This document shows, in pieces, positions 38,907 through 53,491 of a stretch of DNA of 64,000 bases (positions are counted from its first letter, which is position 1; each line of letters starts with the position of its first letter). This DNA is from Coffea arabica (Eukaryota > Streptophyta > Magnoliopsida > Gentianales > Rubiaceae). The stretch is from contig NC_092322.1 in assembly GCF_036785885.1 (NCBI RefSeq), positions 37,903,994 to 37,967,993 of the forward strand, written 5' to 3'. The position numbers and the translations under genes were made by a program. Below the pieces are notes generated by a model. The model saw only the letters and a list, made by a program, of their open reading frames with translations. It was not told the DNA's origin and did no database searches.

Positions 38907-40195
38907 AATTAATTTTCGATCCTAAAATAGAGAAAACTGCACGCCGAACATGAAAAGAGACCAGACAGCTCAGAGAAGAGCAATCTAGTGCTGCATCTCA
39001 AAGACTTGATCCAGAAGTTGAAGCAACAAATTCGTTTGGTGATACTTCGAGTGACTCGGATCAAGAAGAAGTCACTATGGCTAATGCACGAACACTAAGG
39101 GTATTGGCTGCTCCTAATTTAAATCAGCAGCCCTTATGCATTACTTTTCCGAATTTAAATGATAATACTCAGTTTGAGTTAAAATCTGGTCTAATCCATC
39201 TTTTGTCATCTTTTCATGATTTATCAGGTAAGAAGCCTCATAAGCACTTGCAAGAGTTTGATGTTGTTTGCAACATTATGAAACCTTCAAAAATCACGGA
39301 AGAACAAATAAAAATGAGAACATTCCCTTTCTCTCTTAAGGATTCAGCAAAAGACTAGTTGTACTACTATCTCCAGGTAGTATCACCACTTGGGAGTAGC
39401 TGAAGAAAAAATTCCTGGAATAGTATTTTCCTGTATCTCGAACTGCAAGTCTGAGGAAGGAAATATGCAGTATCAAGCAACATTCAGGAGAGTCGCTCAA
39501 TGATTACTGAGAGAGATTCAAGAAGTTATGTATCAAATTCCCTCAACATCAAATAAGTGTGCAGCTGCTCATTCAGTACTTTTACGATGGGCTACTTTTC
39601 AAAGACAAGAATATTATTGATGCTGCAAGTGGAGGGGCGTTGGCGAACAAGACTCCTCAAGAAGCGTAGTTGTTAATTGAAGGAATGGCCGAGAACTCAT
39701 AATAGTTCGGTATAAGGAAGGATATCTTGATACGCAAAGTGAATGAGATAAAAACATCCTCTATCCAACAGCAGTTATCCGACTTAACATCTTTTGTTAT
39801 ACAATTGGCTATAGAAAATGCACCACAAGCCAAGATGTATGGAATTTGCACTGCCATGGGTCGTTCTACAGAGATGTGATTCAAGAAAAGAGTGCGAAGA
39901 AAGTAAACATAGCTGGTCATACGCCTGCGCCAAGAATGGCATATGATTCGTACCCTAACATGTACAATCCGGGTTAGAGAGATCACCATAACCTCAATGA
40001 TGGGGGAAATAGACAATCAAATTTTGCACTGAATATACAGCAAGGGTATCAACAGTAATACCAACCTCGACAGCCACCACTTCCTCCTAGTTCAGGCCCG
40101 TCTTTGAAAGAAATGATGAAACAATTAATTACTAGTCAACAAAAGATGAAATCTGACCTATAAAATATAAGGAATCAAATGGGTTATATGTAAGC
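38907..40195 (+). pseudogene. Athila-type gag (broken), copy B
   Basis: It has the same open piece (39077-39358) with ARTLRVLAAPNLNQQPLCI, and the same TGA and TAG lesions as copy A. Three silent-type C/T differences separate the 282-base open pieces; the next 150 bases differ at about five sites. Confidence 0.82.
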
Positions 40196-40196
40196 G

Positions 40197-40922
40197 ATGC
40201 AGAGTCAGAGTAGTCAGATGGCAATATCAATCAACCGTCTGAAGTCCCAAGTTCACGAAAAATTGCCGTCTCAACCTGAATTGAACCTGAAGAACGTAAG
40301 TGCAATGACCTTAAGGAGTGGAAAGAAAATTCAGGGATTCGAACTCGTGACTCCAAAGGACAAGGATGAAGAAAAGATCGAGAAAGAACTTGAGGCAGAG
40401 GACATAAATGGCATAAATCCAGTGGTACTCCTTAACCCAATCATTGAACCTAAAGCTAATCCGCTTCCCTTTCCTAGTAGGTTGGAGAAACCAAAGAATC
40501 AGGACAAGGAGAAAGAGATCTTGGACGTATTCCGCAAAGTAGAGATCAACATTCCTCTGTTAGATGCAACCAAACAAGTGTCGAAGTATACAAAATTTTT
40601 GAAGGATTTGTGCATCAACCGAAGAAGATTGAGAGGAGACGAAAGAGTTATTGTGGGGGAGAACGTGTCAGCAGTTCTACAGAGGAAACTTCCACCGAAG
40701 TGCGGAGATCCAAGTATGTTCATTATCCCCTGTAAAATAGGTAATACTTTGATTATAAATGTCATGTTGGACCTAGGAACATCAGTAATGTCTAAATCTA
40801 TCTATACTTCTTTGAACTTAGGTCCGTTAAAAGAAACTAGGATAATAATCCAATTAGCTGATCGAACGAATGCTTATCCTGATAGGTTGGTCGATGATGT
40901 GTTGGTTAAAATTCCTAACTGA
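40197..40922 (+). pseudogene. gag C-terminal / aspartic protease segment, copy B
   Basis: Open for 241 codons, slightly longer than in copy A because GCGATGCAGAG supplies an ATG where A has GCGATACAG. It contains NVSAMTLRSGKKIQGFE and the protease box MLDLGTSVMSKSIY. It is still isolated from gag and RT by stops. Confidence 0.8.
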
Positions 40923-41039
40923 TTTTTATGTACTTAACATAAATAATGATCATTCCCCCGACCCCTTACCTTTGCTATTAGGTAGACTCTTTTTGTTTAC
41001 AATCCAAAATAAATTGATGTTAATAAGGGTACCTTATCC

Positions 41040-42435
41040 ATGAAATTTGATGAAAAAATTATTCATTTCAATACCATTGAGATCATGAAATACCCCTCGA
41101 ACTCTAATTTTAACTCTGTTTTTTCTATGAGTGCTATTGACTCAGCGGCGCAGGAAGTGTTTGAAATTATTGGCAGGGATGAGTTAGAAGTTGTTTTAAC
41201 CAAGTACCTCGAGTTAAACACAACTCATGAGGAAGAATTGAGTAAAGATCTGAAAAATACAATTGGAGCGTTGCAATCGTTGCCAGTCAAGACGACAAGG
41301 TATGAGCTCGCACTTATTTTCGTGCCCAAATCTCACCAAAGGGTATTACCGTCTGTGGTACAGGCACCTGTGTTTGAATTAAAATCTCTGCCAAAGCACT
41401 TGAAATACGCTTACTTGGGCAAGAAGGAAATGCTTCCATTGATTATCTCGACGCGACTGTTGGAAATCCAAGAAGAAAAACTAATCCAAATTCTTAGAAA
41501 TCACAAGCAAACAATAGGATGGACTATCACCGACATTAAGGGCATCAGCCTCTCTGTATGTATGCACCGAATAAGGTTCGAAGAAGATGCCAAATCTATG
41601 CGGCAAGTTCAAAGGATGCTCAATCCCCTTATGATGGAAGTCATGAAGAACGAAATACTAAAACTGCTGGATGTGGGGATCATATATGCAATATCAGACA
41701 GCCCATGGATGAGCTCGGTACAGGTAGTTTCAAAGAAAGCAGGAGTGACAGTGGAGGCCAACCAGAAGGGTGAACTCATGCCAATACACAAATCCACTGG
41801 ATAGCGGCAGTGTATAGACTACCGGAAATTAAACGTTATCATGAAAAAAGACCATTTTTCACCTCTTTTTATTGACCAAATGATTGAACGATTAGTTTGT
41901 TGAATTTACTATTGTTTTTTAAATGGGTTTTTAGGGTATTTTCAAATTGCAATCGCACTGGAAGATCAAGAGAAAACCACCTTCACGTGCCCGTTTGAAA
42001 CTTTCGTATACAGGCAAACGCCTTTCGGATTGTGCAATGTCCCTGCAACATTTCAGAGATGTATGGTGAGCATTTTTTCAGAATATGTTAAGAAAATTAT
42101 TGAGATTTTCATGAACGATTTTAGTATATATGGTGATAGTTTTGATAATTGTCTAGATAACCTGAAATTGATCTTCTTGAGATGTATATAAACTAATCTC
42201 GTGTTTAATTGAAAAAATGTCTTTTTATAGTTGAGTATGGGATAGTTCAAGGTCACGTAGTGTCCTCTAAGGGTATTGAAATTGATTAAGTTAAAATAGA
42301 CATTATATCTGCCTTACCTTACCCCGCGAGTGTGCGGGAAGTGTATTTTTTTCTTGAACATGTAGGTTTCTACCAAAGGTTCATAAGGATTTCTCGAAGA
42401 CTGGAGCTTCTCTGTTCAAACTCTTATAAAAAGAT
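41040..42435 (+). pseudogene. Reverse transcriptase, copy B (uninterrupted by transposons)
   Basis: The 254-codon open part (41040-41804) covers the linker and RT fingers. Then the shared TAG before QCIDYRKLN, the palm with MPFGLCNVPATFQR-like sequence (here TPFGLCN: ATG to ACG), and FMNDF in place of the catalytic FMDD. Sequence then runs through both empty insertion sites (A|T at 42217/42218 and GATAG at 42241-42245) into the thumb. Stops throughout. Confidence 0.85.
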
Positions 42436-43080
42436 GTGGCCTTTGAGTTCAATGTCGAGTGTAAGAGAGCATTCAAGAAGTTAAAGGAGCTGTTAACATC
42501 GTCACTGATCATCCAACCTCTTGACTGGAATCTCTTATTTGAGATCATGTATGATGCTAGTGATTATGCAGTGCGAGTAGTGTTAGGACAGAGAATAGGA
42601 AAAGCAACTCACGTCATCTACTACACGTCTGGAACCTTGAGTAGAGGTCAATTGAATTACTCCACTACTGAGAAGGAAGTTTTAACAGTTATTTTTGCTT
42701 TAGAAAAATTCAGGTCATATTTATTAGGTGATAAAATTATTGTATTTTCTGATCATACAGCATTGAGATACCTAATAACCAAGAAAGATGCAAAATCGAG
42801 GCTGATAAGGTGGATATTGCTCTTGCAAGAATTTGATATGGAGATGAGGGATAAAAGTGGTTCGAAGAATTTGGTAGCTGACCATTTAAGTCGCATATCA
42901 GTTGGAGAAGAGAACGTGCCATTGAAAGATACATTCCCTGATGAACAATTATTTTCTCTAAATTCTAAATTGCCTTGGTATGCTGATTTAGTTAATTACC
43001 TAATAACTGGCAAATTACATGCAGGTTGGCCCAAAGCAAAAAGGGACAAGTTAAAGAGCGATGCCAAATACTACATATGA
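42436..43080 (+). pseudogene. RNase H domain, open in copy B
   Basis: An uninterrupted 214-codon stretch with all RNase H acidic positions visible: [14 protein letters not shown] (Asp), [19 protein letters not shown] (Glu) and [12 protein letters not shown] (Asp), then [18 protein letters not shown] and [10 protein letters not shown]. Not expressed as a working enzyme, since it lies between broken RT and integrase, but it is the best-preserved pol domain in the window. Confidence 0.85.
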
Positions 43081-43089
43081 GACGACCCG

Positions 43090-44275
43090 TATCTGTAGAA
43101 GCATTGTGCTGATCATGTAATGCGAAGGTGCGTAAGTGAGAATGAATATCACTCAATCTTAACTTTTTTTCATTCTTTTGCCTATGGAGGTCACTTTGGA
43201 CCTAAGAAGACAGCTCGTAAGGTGTCAGAGAGCGGGTTCTACTGGCCTTCACTATTCAAAGATGCCTACATGCTCTATAAGTCATGTGAAAGATGTCAAA
43301 ACGTAGGTAATATTTTTCGTAGAGATCTGACGTCTCAAATTTCAATGTTCTTTGTTGAAATTTTTGACGTATGAGGGATTGACTTTATGGGCCCTTTTCC
43401 CATGTCGTTTGGTTTCTTTATATCATCTTGGCACTTGATTATGTTTCCAAATAAGTGGAAGTTAAAGCCACCCGGACTAATGATTTAAAAGTGGTTTCAG
43501 ATTTTATTAAGTCCAATATTTTTGTGCGTTTTGGGATGCCAAGAACCATTATTAGTGACAGGGGGATGCATTTCTGCACTAATACCATAACTACGCTATT
43601 TCGAAGGTATGGTGTGCTCCACAAGGTCTCAACATCATACCACCTTCAAACCAATGGCCAAACCGAAGTATCAAATCGAGAAATCAAGTCTATCTTGGAA
43701 AAAATGGTGTGACCCGATAGGAAGGATTGGAGTCAATAGTTGAAAGATGCACTTTAGACCTATTGGACGGCGTATAAGACTCCTAGAGGGATATCACCCT
43801 ATAGATTAATATTCGGGAAGCCGTGTCACCTCCCAATGGAATTTGAGCACAAGGCCTTTTGGACGATAAAGCAGTGTAATATGAATTTAGAGGAGGCTGG
43901 TGCTCATCGAAAGTTGGACTTGCAAGAATTGGAGGAGATCCGGAGCAAAACATATAAGAATGCATTAATTTACAAGGAGAGGAGTAGGGCGTTTCATAAC
44001 CAACAAATCTCTAGGAAGACCTTTGAAGTTGGTCAAAAGGTTCTCCTATACCAATCCAAGTTTAAGCTGTTTCCAGGTAAACTGCGTTCCAGAGGGATTG
44101 ACCTTTCATTGTTACTCATGTCTTTCACTATAGTGCAGTAGAAATCCAGAGCACTAAGATGGCCAAAAAGTTTGTGATGAATGGACACCGTCTCAAACAC
44201 TATTACGAGAGCTTTCCAAGTGAAGAAGTGAAGGTGATACATTTGGACACACCAAATTGCTCCAATTGCTAACAT
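43090..44275 (+). pseudogene. Integrase, copy B (broken)
   Basis: Zinc finger at 43165-43320, core motifs [24 protein letters not shown] and [15 protein letters not shown], then [17 protein letters not shown] and the C-terminal [17 protein letters not shown]. The stops are shared with copy A. Cys to Tyr precedes the SCERC pair. Confidence 0.85.
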
Positions 44276-44900
44276 CTAGCCATGTCTAACCAAAGACGTT
44301 AAAGAAAGGCGCTTTTTGGGAGGTAGCCCAATTTCTTTTAGTTGTTGTTCAACTTTAGTTGATAACTTCAATATGTTTTCTTAAAGTTTTTCCAAATTTT
44401 TTATTTAATTTTTTGTTTCTGATGATTAGTAGGTGTTCCCCTGACATAACGCACCAGCGTCAACAGGGTGCCTGGTAATGTGCAACTCCCAGGTGCTTCA
44501 TCAGAAAGGTTTCAACCCTCATAACGTGCCTGCATCAAGTCACCTAAAGAGCTCTTCCTTCGATCTTGGAGCGGACTGACCGACATGACGCGTCCATGTC
44601 AACAAGGCACGAGGTAACTTTTAATTCAACGACTCTTTATTAGAAGGGTTCTTGCCTTCATGATGTGCCCGCGTCACCTGGGCGCGTGGTAATGTGCAAT
44701 CCTCAAAGTTTTCATCAGAATGGTTTCTACCCTTATGGCGCGTCGGAGTCATTTGATTCTTCATTTAAATTGCTGCGTTGTTCGGGAATTTTCTGATATT
44801 GTGGTTCGATAAATTCTGCATTTGACTATTGAATTGGGAGACACCGGTGGCCCTTGATTTGGTTGTTGAAACCGGTTGAATTAAATTGCATTGTTGGGAG

Positions 44901-47900
44901 TGTCGCGCCCTATTTTTTGGGAAAAAATGAAATTGCGATTACGGGTTTATAAAAATGAATTTTTTGATTGATTTTGATTGAAAACAAGTTTTTGATTTTT
45001 AGAAAATAAATAAAGAAAATGGGCCTAAATGGGACTAAAAGTGCGATGATTTTGACCCAAAAATAATAGTTTAAAAAGGTTTTTAATAAAAAATAGAAAC
45101 TGCCACTTGGTATTGAGTTAAGGTGTACCAAGTCACCTAAAATGAATTTTCAAAAAAAAAGTGGAGAAAACCCTTTTTAAACGACTTCAAGTCTGTAAAA
45201 ATCAAGAGAAAAGAGGTCGGGATTCACATTTGAAAAAAGGGAAGGCAATGATAAAATCCAAGGCACCCTTTCAACCTAACCAAAGCCAGTTGCGTGATTT
45301 ATTCAAAAACTTTTCTTATTTTAACCTAAGAATTTATCACATTTGGATGTCACTATATGGATGCAAAATCTAAATCTAGGAGGATATCGGGGGGTCGGAA
45401 TATCTCTTCAAAACTTGATTGGTGCAAATCACATTAATTGTAATGCCCAAGAGTGACTCTTCGAAGAGGTCACGAACATGCAAAATATGAGACTCGAAAG
45501 AAAGAAAAGAAAAGAAAAGAATAATATACATGACCTAAAGGAATGCATCATAACGGGTGTGGGGGCTAAAATTCGTGACTCAATTTTTCCTTTTATAGAG
45601 GGAATACGAGCGTGCTAAAGGTAGAAAAGTCACACTCGTCCATATCCCATATTCGAGGGATATTTCCTATCTAATCAAGCAAAAATGTACTAACCTAATT
45701 CTAATTCTTAAATGGAATGCAAGTCTTAAAATGCCATGTTCTACATATAGAGGTAAGGAATATACATATAGGGAAAATATGGATAAGGGATGTACATAAG
45801 GGGAAAATATCATGCAAAAATGGTAAGGACCCTAAAAGATAGAAAATATGTATGCAAATGTAATGATTATCATACAAACATGATTTAGCACGTGAATGGT
45901 CCCTAAGGGTCTAGTATTGGACTACCCCATGTCTATAAGTTCTCACTAGCGTTGGACTAGTGAGAAATTAGAAAGGAGGGCTACAACTAGTATTGGACTA
46001 GTGTGGAATCGGGAAAAGAGGCCACAACTAGCGTTGGACTAGTGTGGTGGCGTCATGCATTTATTACAATCAAATAAATCATGTAAAACAAGCAAATAAA
46101 CATATAAATTACATATAGCACATAGCACATAAGTATGATATCTAGATGCAAGACCCTAAGAAAGCGAGTAACACATAAACACACAAGTATGTAAAGCACA
46201 CAAAGCAAATAAAGACCTAACTATTACATTCGAAGGGCCCTAACTACAATCTAAAAGGGGAAAGAATTAAATAAAATGAAATAATAACCTAACTATTAGA
46301 ATTTTGGCATTTAATGCCTCTTAAATAACCGAAATTAAAAAATGAATATACAAGATTAAAACCAATAAAGTGAATAAATAAATAAAATAAAGTAAAGAAA
46401 CACATTCAAAAGTATGCAATTACACACATAAAATCACATAGGAACACATTGGGTCAAATAAAATCAAAATAAAGAAATAGAGCGTACCTCCTTTGAATTG
46501 GTTGTCTAATGAAATGTAATTTTTTTATTTAACCTCCAAAACAATAAAATGATCAAGGCGTCACTTTAATTAACAAATAATCACAAGAAGTGGAAATAAA
46601 TACGAAATTGAATTAATCAAATCATTTAAATAAAAATAAACAACCTGTATTCAATAAATTAAAACAAATAAGGACCCAATTGAAATGATTAAAGAAGTTT
46701 GAGGGGTCAAATTATTATTATTACAAATATTAGGGGTCTAAATGAAAATAATAGAATTAAGGTTTAAGATAAAGTCTATCAAAACTAAATGCTAAAATCT
46801 ATAAAAATGAATGAAAACCCATTTGCTGTAGTTAAACAATAAAATTACCCCAAAATTCTACTAAAATTCAAATCAAGATTATAAATCTATCAAAAAAATT
46901 GTTAAGCCTTCAAATTCATCCTAAAATTCACTAAAAATCTATTCAAAAACCCATTAAGTCATATCAAAGAAAAATAACATTTAAAAAGGACCAGATTGGT
47001 TGAATTTTTCAATTTTATGGGCCATAGTAGAATAAGGAGAAAGTTGAGGGCTCGGGCTGCAATTTTGGAAAGCTTTTCATGCATGCTTCGCAGAAGCTAT
47101 TCTTCTTCTTCACTGTTTCGGGAGAATTCTTAGTTTATGATGAAAAAAAAGGCATTCTACAACTGGGGCAGTTTTTCGAGATTGTTCTTGAAATGGGGTC
47201 TTCGCATTCCGCAAATGCGAGGTCTGTTAAAAAAAAAAAAGACCAGAAAAGTGAGTCAAAGAAGCAGAATGCAATATCGAAACAGAGCTGTCGAACAGCA
47301 CAACAAAGAAAACAGAGCTCGGTTCTGCACATCGAAGCATCCAAAGACCGGAGCTGGCCACCATTTGTCCTATTTTGTGCTGCCCAAACGCCGGACGGTA
47401 GAAATAGGAAGAGCGGCGCCACCATCTCTATTGTTCTGCTCCGCCGGAAGCCACGCCTCATTCTCTTTCTGCCTCGCTGAAGCAAGCCCTCCAGATTGCA
47501 GCCGGTTTTCAGAGTTTCTTCAACCACCAGATTACCGACCCATTTGCCCCTTTGCCCACCCACTGCCGCCCCATTGCCGACCCAACATTTGCCAACATTG
47601 CCATCCCATTGCGACTGCCAAACAGCATAAAGGTGAGCCTTTTCCATTTGCAATGCCTCACTTATAGCATTTTAAATTTAATTAATACTTGAATCCAACG
47701 GCAAGTTCAGATTTGTTGTGAAATTTCGGTTTAAATTTGATGTGGGTTGTGCTTATTTTTGCAATTTTTGTGGTGGATTTGAGGATATACGTTACATTTT
47801 TTGAATTCTTGAAATTTTTCTGTTTCCAATTTGTTGTAGTTGCGCTAATTGTGTCTGTGTGGACAGTGGAGCTGGAAAAAGAAGGAAGTAGTTTTTTTGA

Positions 47901-50900
47901 CAAATATTGCAAAATAGTTTAAAGCTAAAACCTCTTTAAGGAAAAAGTCCATTTAATTGTTTCAACTATTTTTTGAAATTTTTTTAAAATTAGAATGAAA
48001 TTTAGGTTAAACTTATTTTCTGTACATCTAACTCTAAAAAGAAAAGTGGTGCTAGTCTCATTTTATTGTCTACGGCGGATAGAGAGCTAGTGGTACTACG
48101 AACGGATTGGTGTTCATGATTTTTTCGATAAGGCATAGGAAATGACTAAATGTTTAAATAACGTTTTAAAAAAAAGTCTATTTTTTTGTGTTGAAGAAGA
48201 TAAAACAAAAAAAAAAGAAAAAAGGGGCAAGTTCCATTTAAAATAGAAAATGGGTTCTAATTAAGGGAATTAAACATGAGATGCAAATGAGAAACGAATT
48301 TCTCTTGGGCAGCTATGGGTAAATCGTACATTAGAGTTGTGTTCCTTGAGAAAATTTTAGAAAAATAAGGGCCTTGAACTAAAATGGAAAAATAAATTTT
48401 GCTAAAATTACAACATATATGTTAGCGTGACCCAAAATTTGATGCCGAGCATTGAAGTTGTCTTGGATGCATTTCTGTTGCTTTAACAGTCTTACCATGC
48501 CATTTAATTATTTTTTGTATACATTTAGACACTATTGTCGTACTTTAACAAGTGTATATAAATATATTTGACAAATACTTATTTTTCACTAATGTAGTTA
48601 TCAAAGCCATTTACAATAATTAGTACTTTAATACGCCCTGTATAATTTGAAATGATAATAATTACAATAATTAGTACTTTAATATGTCTTGTGTAATTTA
48701 AAATGATAATAATTAATCATCTCTGACTATTTTAATGTACAAAATAATTCTCTAAAATGCTAAGCACATAGTAGACAAAGTCTCTAATACTCAATGTGAG
48801 GGCAAGGGTTATGTGCCAAATTTGGGTGGCAAGTGCCCACTTTTCAGTTTTTGTTTTTAAAATCTATTTCGCAACTGTTATTTTTGGTCGAAACACTATC
48901 TACATTGGACATTGTATGTTTTGCAATTGGAGTTTAGAAATTTTATTGACATTATGTAGTTTATAGATTGGAGCTTTTGAAATTTATGGATATTTGGATT
49001 GTTTGACAGGGAGTTTTAGCCCATTTATAGGGGAGACTTTGTCGAATTTTTTGTAGAGCTTTCTTTGTGAGGGCAACTGACTATTACAAATACATGTCGC
49101 AACTTCTGTTTTTTTAAATGATTTTTTGTTGTAAATTATTTCTTCATATAGGTACATACAAGGTTGGTGACACAAGCTTGGGAGGTTTAGAGGCTGGGGT
49201 TGGTACCTCTAAGATCCTAACCACAGAAGTTGGCTAGATTCGAATTTGATGCAAGTCATTCGGTAATATATTTTATATTACAACTTTTGGATTTTTGACG
49301 TCGAATTGAAATAGTATGTTTTGTTAAACTTCTGGATGTAGAAGAGAAAGTTAGAACACGTTAACGGATTTATTTTAAGTCGAATCGATGGATTTAAAGT
49401 TAAATCTAATCTTGTAGTCTATATTTACAATATATGCATGTCGAGGTTAGGAAAATAACAGATAATGCTGTCAAGTGGCCTTTGGATATAGCCAAAAAAA
49501 TCTTATTGTGTTGTTGATGAAAATAGCATACGTATATGAACATAGATCTTGTATAGCTATATGGATGTGGAGCCCAAAAATTGATTAAATATTCTTCCAA
49601 ATCGCATGTCAATCAACTTTCTTTTGCAATTCTTAGGCGGCTCATAGTTGTTAGGGTTCTAAAATTTGCCTTGATTATCGCTTTATATTTTTAATCAAAA
49701 TAGTAATCCTGCCAATAATTGTAAAAGGTAAAACATGCAAGATTTAATCGCTAGATATTTGATTTAATTTTTTTTCTTTTCCTTTTCAACTACCAAACAA
49801 ATAACATGCTCTTCATAAAAATAACTTATATAATTTTTCTAAATAACATTGCGTTATGGAATTTCTAAAATTACAGTTGAAATTGTAACAGATATTAATG
49901 ACTATTAATTATTAGATTCTTATAACTAATATTCATCGGTGTCAACAAATAAATACGATTCATTAATAACAAAGGAAAATTAGAATTTGATAAAAAAAAT
50001 TTATTTGATAAAAAAGGAAAAAAAGTTAGTATTTTATTCATAAAATATAGTCAACACATTACATGTTAACAATTTCATTCTATTTTTACATTGATCTATG
50101 AAATAGAAAGAACTTTGCATGTGTACTTTTTCCACCATTTAAATGTATTATAATAAAATAACGTATTTCCAACCTTACAATTACCAATTTTTTTTAATAT
50201 AAAAGAAATATGCATGTCTAGTAAATTATATTAAAAAGATTATTATGAATATGATTTTTTTTTAGAGCACATATTTGATGACTTTAGGCACGTGTAAGTT
50301 TTAAAATAAAAAAAAATTTATTCCTCTGCTAATTACAGATTTTTAAATAAAATTTCTCTAACATTTCTCCGAAATATAAGATTTTAGTAGAGATTTTAAA
50401 ATAAAATTTTACTACCGACAGCATTTTAGTAAAGGCAAATTCTACAAAACAAACAACATTTACATTTTTTTTGGAGCTCATAAATTTCATTTTAAAATTT
50501 TTTTCTAGCAAGTTTGAATTTAATTTTCTGAAAGTCATACTTATAAATGCGAAATCTAACAAAAAAATTAAATACAATTTTTGGAGGTCAAATTTATCAA
50601 ATGCGAGCTATTTGAAAAATAAAAAAAAAAAACATTTAGGAACTCGCATTTAGCTCTACTATTTTCTGGAAAAAATTCTCTAGCTCCCAAAAAAAAAAGC
50701 AAAAAAAATTAAATTATACTTAGTGTGGGAGCTCTATTGAGCTCGCATTCGCGGAATACGAGCTCTATTGACCTCCGAAATTTTTTTTTTTAAGGAATGC
50801 GAACGCGAATGCGAGATCTTTAAACATTTTGTTTCAATACAAAAAAATCTCTGCCTCCGAAAAAAAAATAAGCACAAAAATTTTACTTATACTTTCTAGG

Positions 50901-53053
50901 CTCTATGGAGCACGCATTTCAGAAATGCGAGCTCTGCTGAGCTCGCATTCCGCGAATGTGAAGACCCCCCGACGGATTCTCTCACCAAAATCACCCCTTT
51001 TATAGAATTTTTTTAAAATTCACCACAAAATTGGAAATTTCTCTCGCTGTTTCTGGGTTCATCCGAAACAAGCTTGGAATCTTATGCAGCAATTTCAACA
51101 ACAAATCCAATCTCAAGTCCTTGTCAAATTCCCAAACCCATCATCAAGATATGATGCTAAACACATAAAAGGAAAAATCTGAGCTGAGGAACTTGCAAGA
51201 ACCCAGGTTCGTTCATTGGTTTCAAGTTCTGGGTTTTCATGTCAAAATCAAACAAGCACCAAACTCTCAAGCCAAAACAACAATCAAACCCAAATCTTGT
51301 ACTTTGCCCTCCTAAGAATTCTCAGACCCAAATTACACACACAAACAGGAACCAAAAATGCAACCTTTAGTTCATCAGATTACATATGTGGGAAACACTA
51401 TCTGTTCATGGCCTCTCGATTGAATTCTTAGTTCAGATTCACATTAAATGAACAAAGGGCCAGCACCAAGCCTATCAATAGCACCACAACATCCCCAAAC
51501 ATACCCACAGTCATCGTCATCAGGCATGAGCAACAACTAAAAACTTAGAAAAGGAAGAAAATCATGCATCAGTGACTCAAATCGCTATGAAAGTTGTATT
51601 AAACCAACATTGAGAGGAATCCATGATTACCTGAGAGCACTAAAGCCGCTAGATGATCGTGAAATGCCCCAAGAAACGAGCGGTTCTGGAAGACGCAACC
51701 CACGAACTGTTTTTGCAAAAAATTTTCAGCCTGATGAAGGCGCTAATTTGGGCCGAGATTTCACTTTCTTAGAGCCGTTTTCTCCCGGGGCTTTGTGAAC
51801 AAAATTTCTCCTAATACCTCCCAAGAAGGTGCAGAACCCACGAAATCACTCAAAAACTAGAAATCAGAATCAGAAGTCAATCTGGAAGGGGGCTGGTCTG
51901 CCAGCCTGGTACCAGATTTTCTGCAACTTTTCCTTCTTCCTTTTTCTCCAGCCAGGCCGAAGCTCCTTCCTTCCTCTTGTTTTCTTTTTTTTTTCAGATT
52001 TCCCCCAAGCTCTCTTTTTTCTCTCTTGGTAGCAGCCCCCCTTTCTTTTTCTTCCCTGGTTTTTCTCCTGCCCAGCCCGTAGCCTTTCCAAGCTTTTTCT
52101 CTCCCTCCAGCTCTCTTTCTTTCTTTGCTGTTGCTTCCTTATCCCAGAAACCCTCCTTGTTCAGCTGTTCCCCCCTCTTTCTTTTTTTTTTTTTGGATTT
52201 CTCCCCATGAAACCCTTTTTCTTTTCCTCTCTTAAAACCTTTGTTGCCCGAAGCCCTTTTTGGTTTTCTTTGCTCCTCCCCCGCGCAGCCTTCCCTTCCT
52301 TGTTTCCTCTCTACTGCCCGAAAGCTCTCTAGCTTTCCTTCTTGCCTTTGCCCGTAACTTTTCTTTTCCCTCAATCTCCTATCTCTTCTTGGTTTCTCTT
52401 TCTGGTTTCCTACCCTTTCTCCTCCAGCCCGTCACCCTCAGCTCTCTCTCTCGCTTGACTTTTTCTTTCTTTCCTCCGACCCTTTCTTTTTCTTTTCTTG
52501 TTTCTCCTTCTTGCTCTTGCCTTGTTGCCCATGGCCTATCCCTTTGCCAGATTTCCCTCTTTTTTCCAGAATTTTCCTAAGCCTCCAAGTGTCTTGCCAC
52601 CTACCCCGCTTTGCATGTGTTGTCAACCAAGAATGAGGACATTTGTCCTATTTGCATGCACTCCACTTGTCTAATATCCCCCTAATACACTTGTTTAATG
52701 ATCCTCTAATACACTTATCTTTTTATTTTCATTTATTTATTATATATTTTCCAAAAACAATTTAGGTAAACAAAATAAATGTTAATTCCTAATTGCAAAT
52801 GCATTGCACAATTTTCATTTATCTTAAAAAAAATTGAGTCTAAAAGGATTAAAGACAAATTTTGAATTTTTTGTGAGAATTTTTTTCTTTTTTTTAGAAA
52901 TTTAATACAATCATACCTTAAAAATAAAAATAATAAACCTAATTTATAAAAATAAAGAAAAATGAACATTAACTATCAATCAAAAAAATAAAATAAAATA
53001 AAACAAGAATAAAGCTAATATTGAATAAAATAAATGAAATTTTAGTGTCTACA
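44901..53053. mobile_element. 8.15-kb LTR-like insertion (candidate giant solo LTR), copy B
   Basis: Same TGTCGCGCCC start, GTGTCTACA end and GGGAG duplication (44896-44900, 53054-53058) as 12570-20775. It is about 53 bases shorter, including loss of about 28 bases of AATGCGAGCTC palindrome near 47204. The 176-codon ORF at 47137-47667 is broken in copy A and has no recognised family. Confidence 0.7.
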
Positions 53054-53491
53054 GGGAGTAATCTTCCTATTGACTGTGTTGCGATTTTGGTTGGATAAAT
53101 TGTGCAATAATCTGTGCTTATTGAGTTGATTGTTGCATTGGATGTAGTTACAACCTCTAGATTACTTGCTTCATATATTTGGTGAAAATTCTGTTTCTCT
53201 TGGTGATTGTGCATGGTAGACACTATGGTTAAACAAATATCCACTTCTAAATCTCGAACCCTTAGACCTCATCCCTCTACACCCCAACCTACCATTCCTG
53301 TGAATGAACCTACCAACCAAACTTTCTCTTCAGGTGTATAAAAATGCCTCGGTAGGGGTAAAGGAGTCCACGTGGCTATACCCACACACTTTGAAGGTCA
53401 TTTAAACTTCAGTAAGGCTACCGATAAGCAGCGATATGCTATGTGTTGTTAGCGGCGAATTATCCCCTGCAAAAGTAATGAGAAGCTTACC

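Noticed and set aside
47137-47667. 176-codon ORF in the nested block of copy B (and 164 codons at 14860-15354 in A)
   Set aside because: The frame is not conserved between the two copies, composition is Pro/Arg/Lys-rich without any domain, and it overlaps palindromes and an A run.
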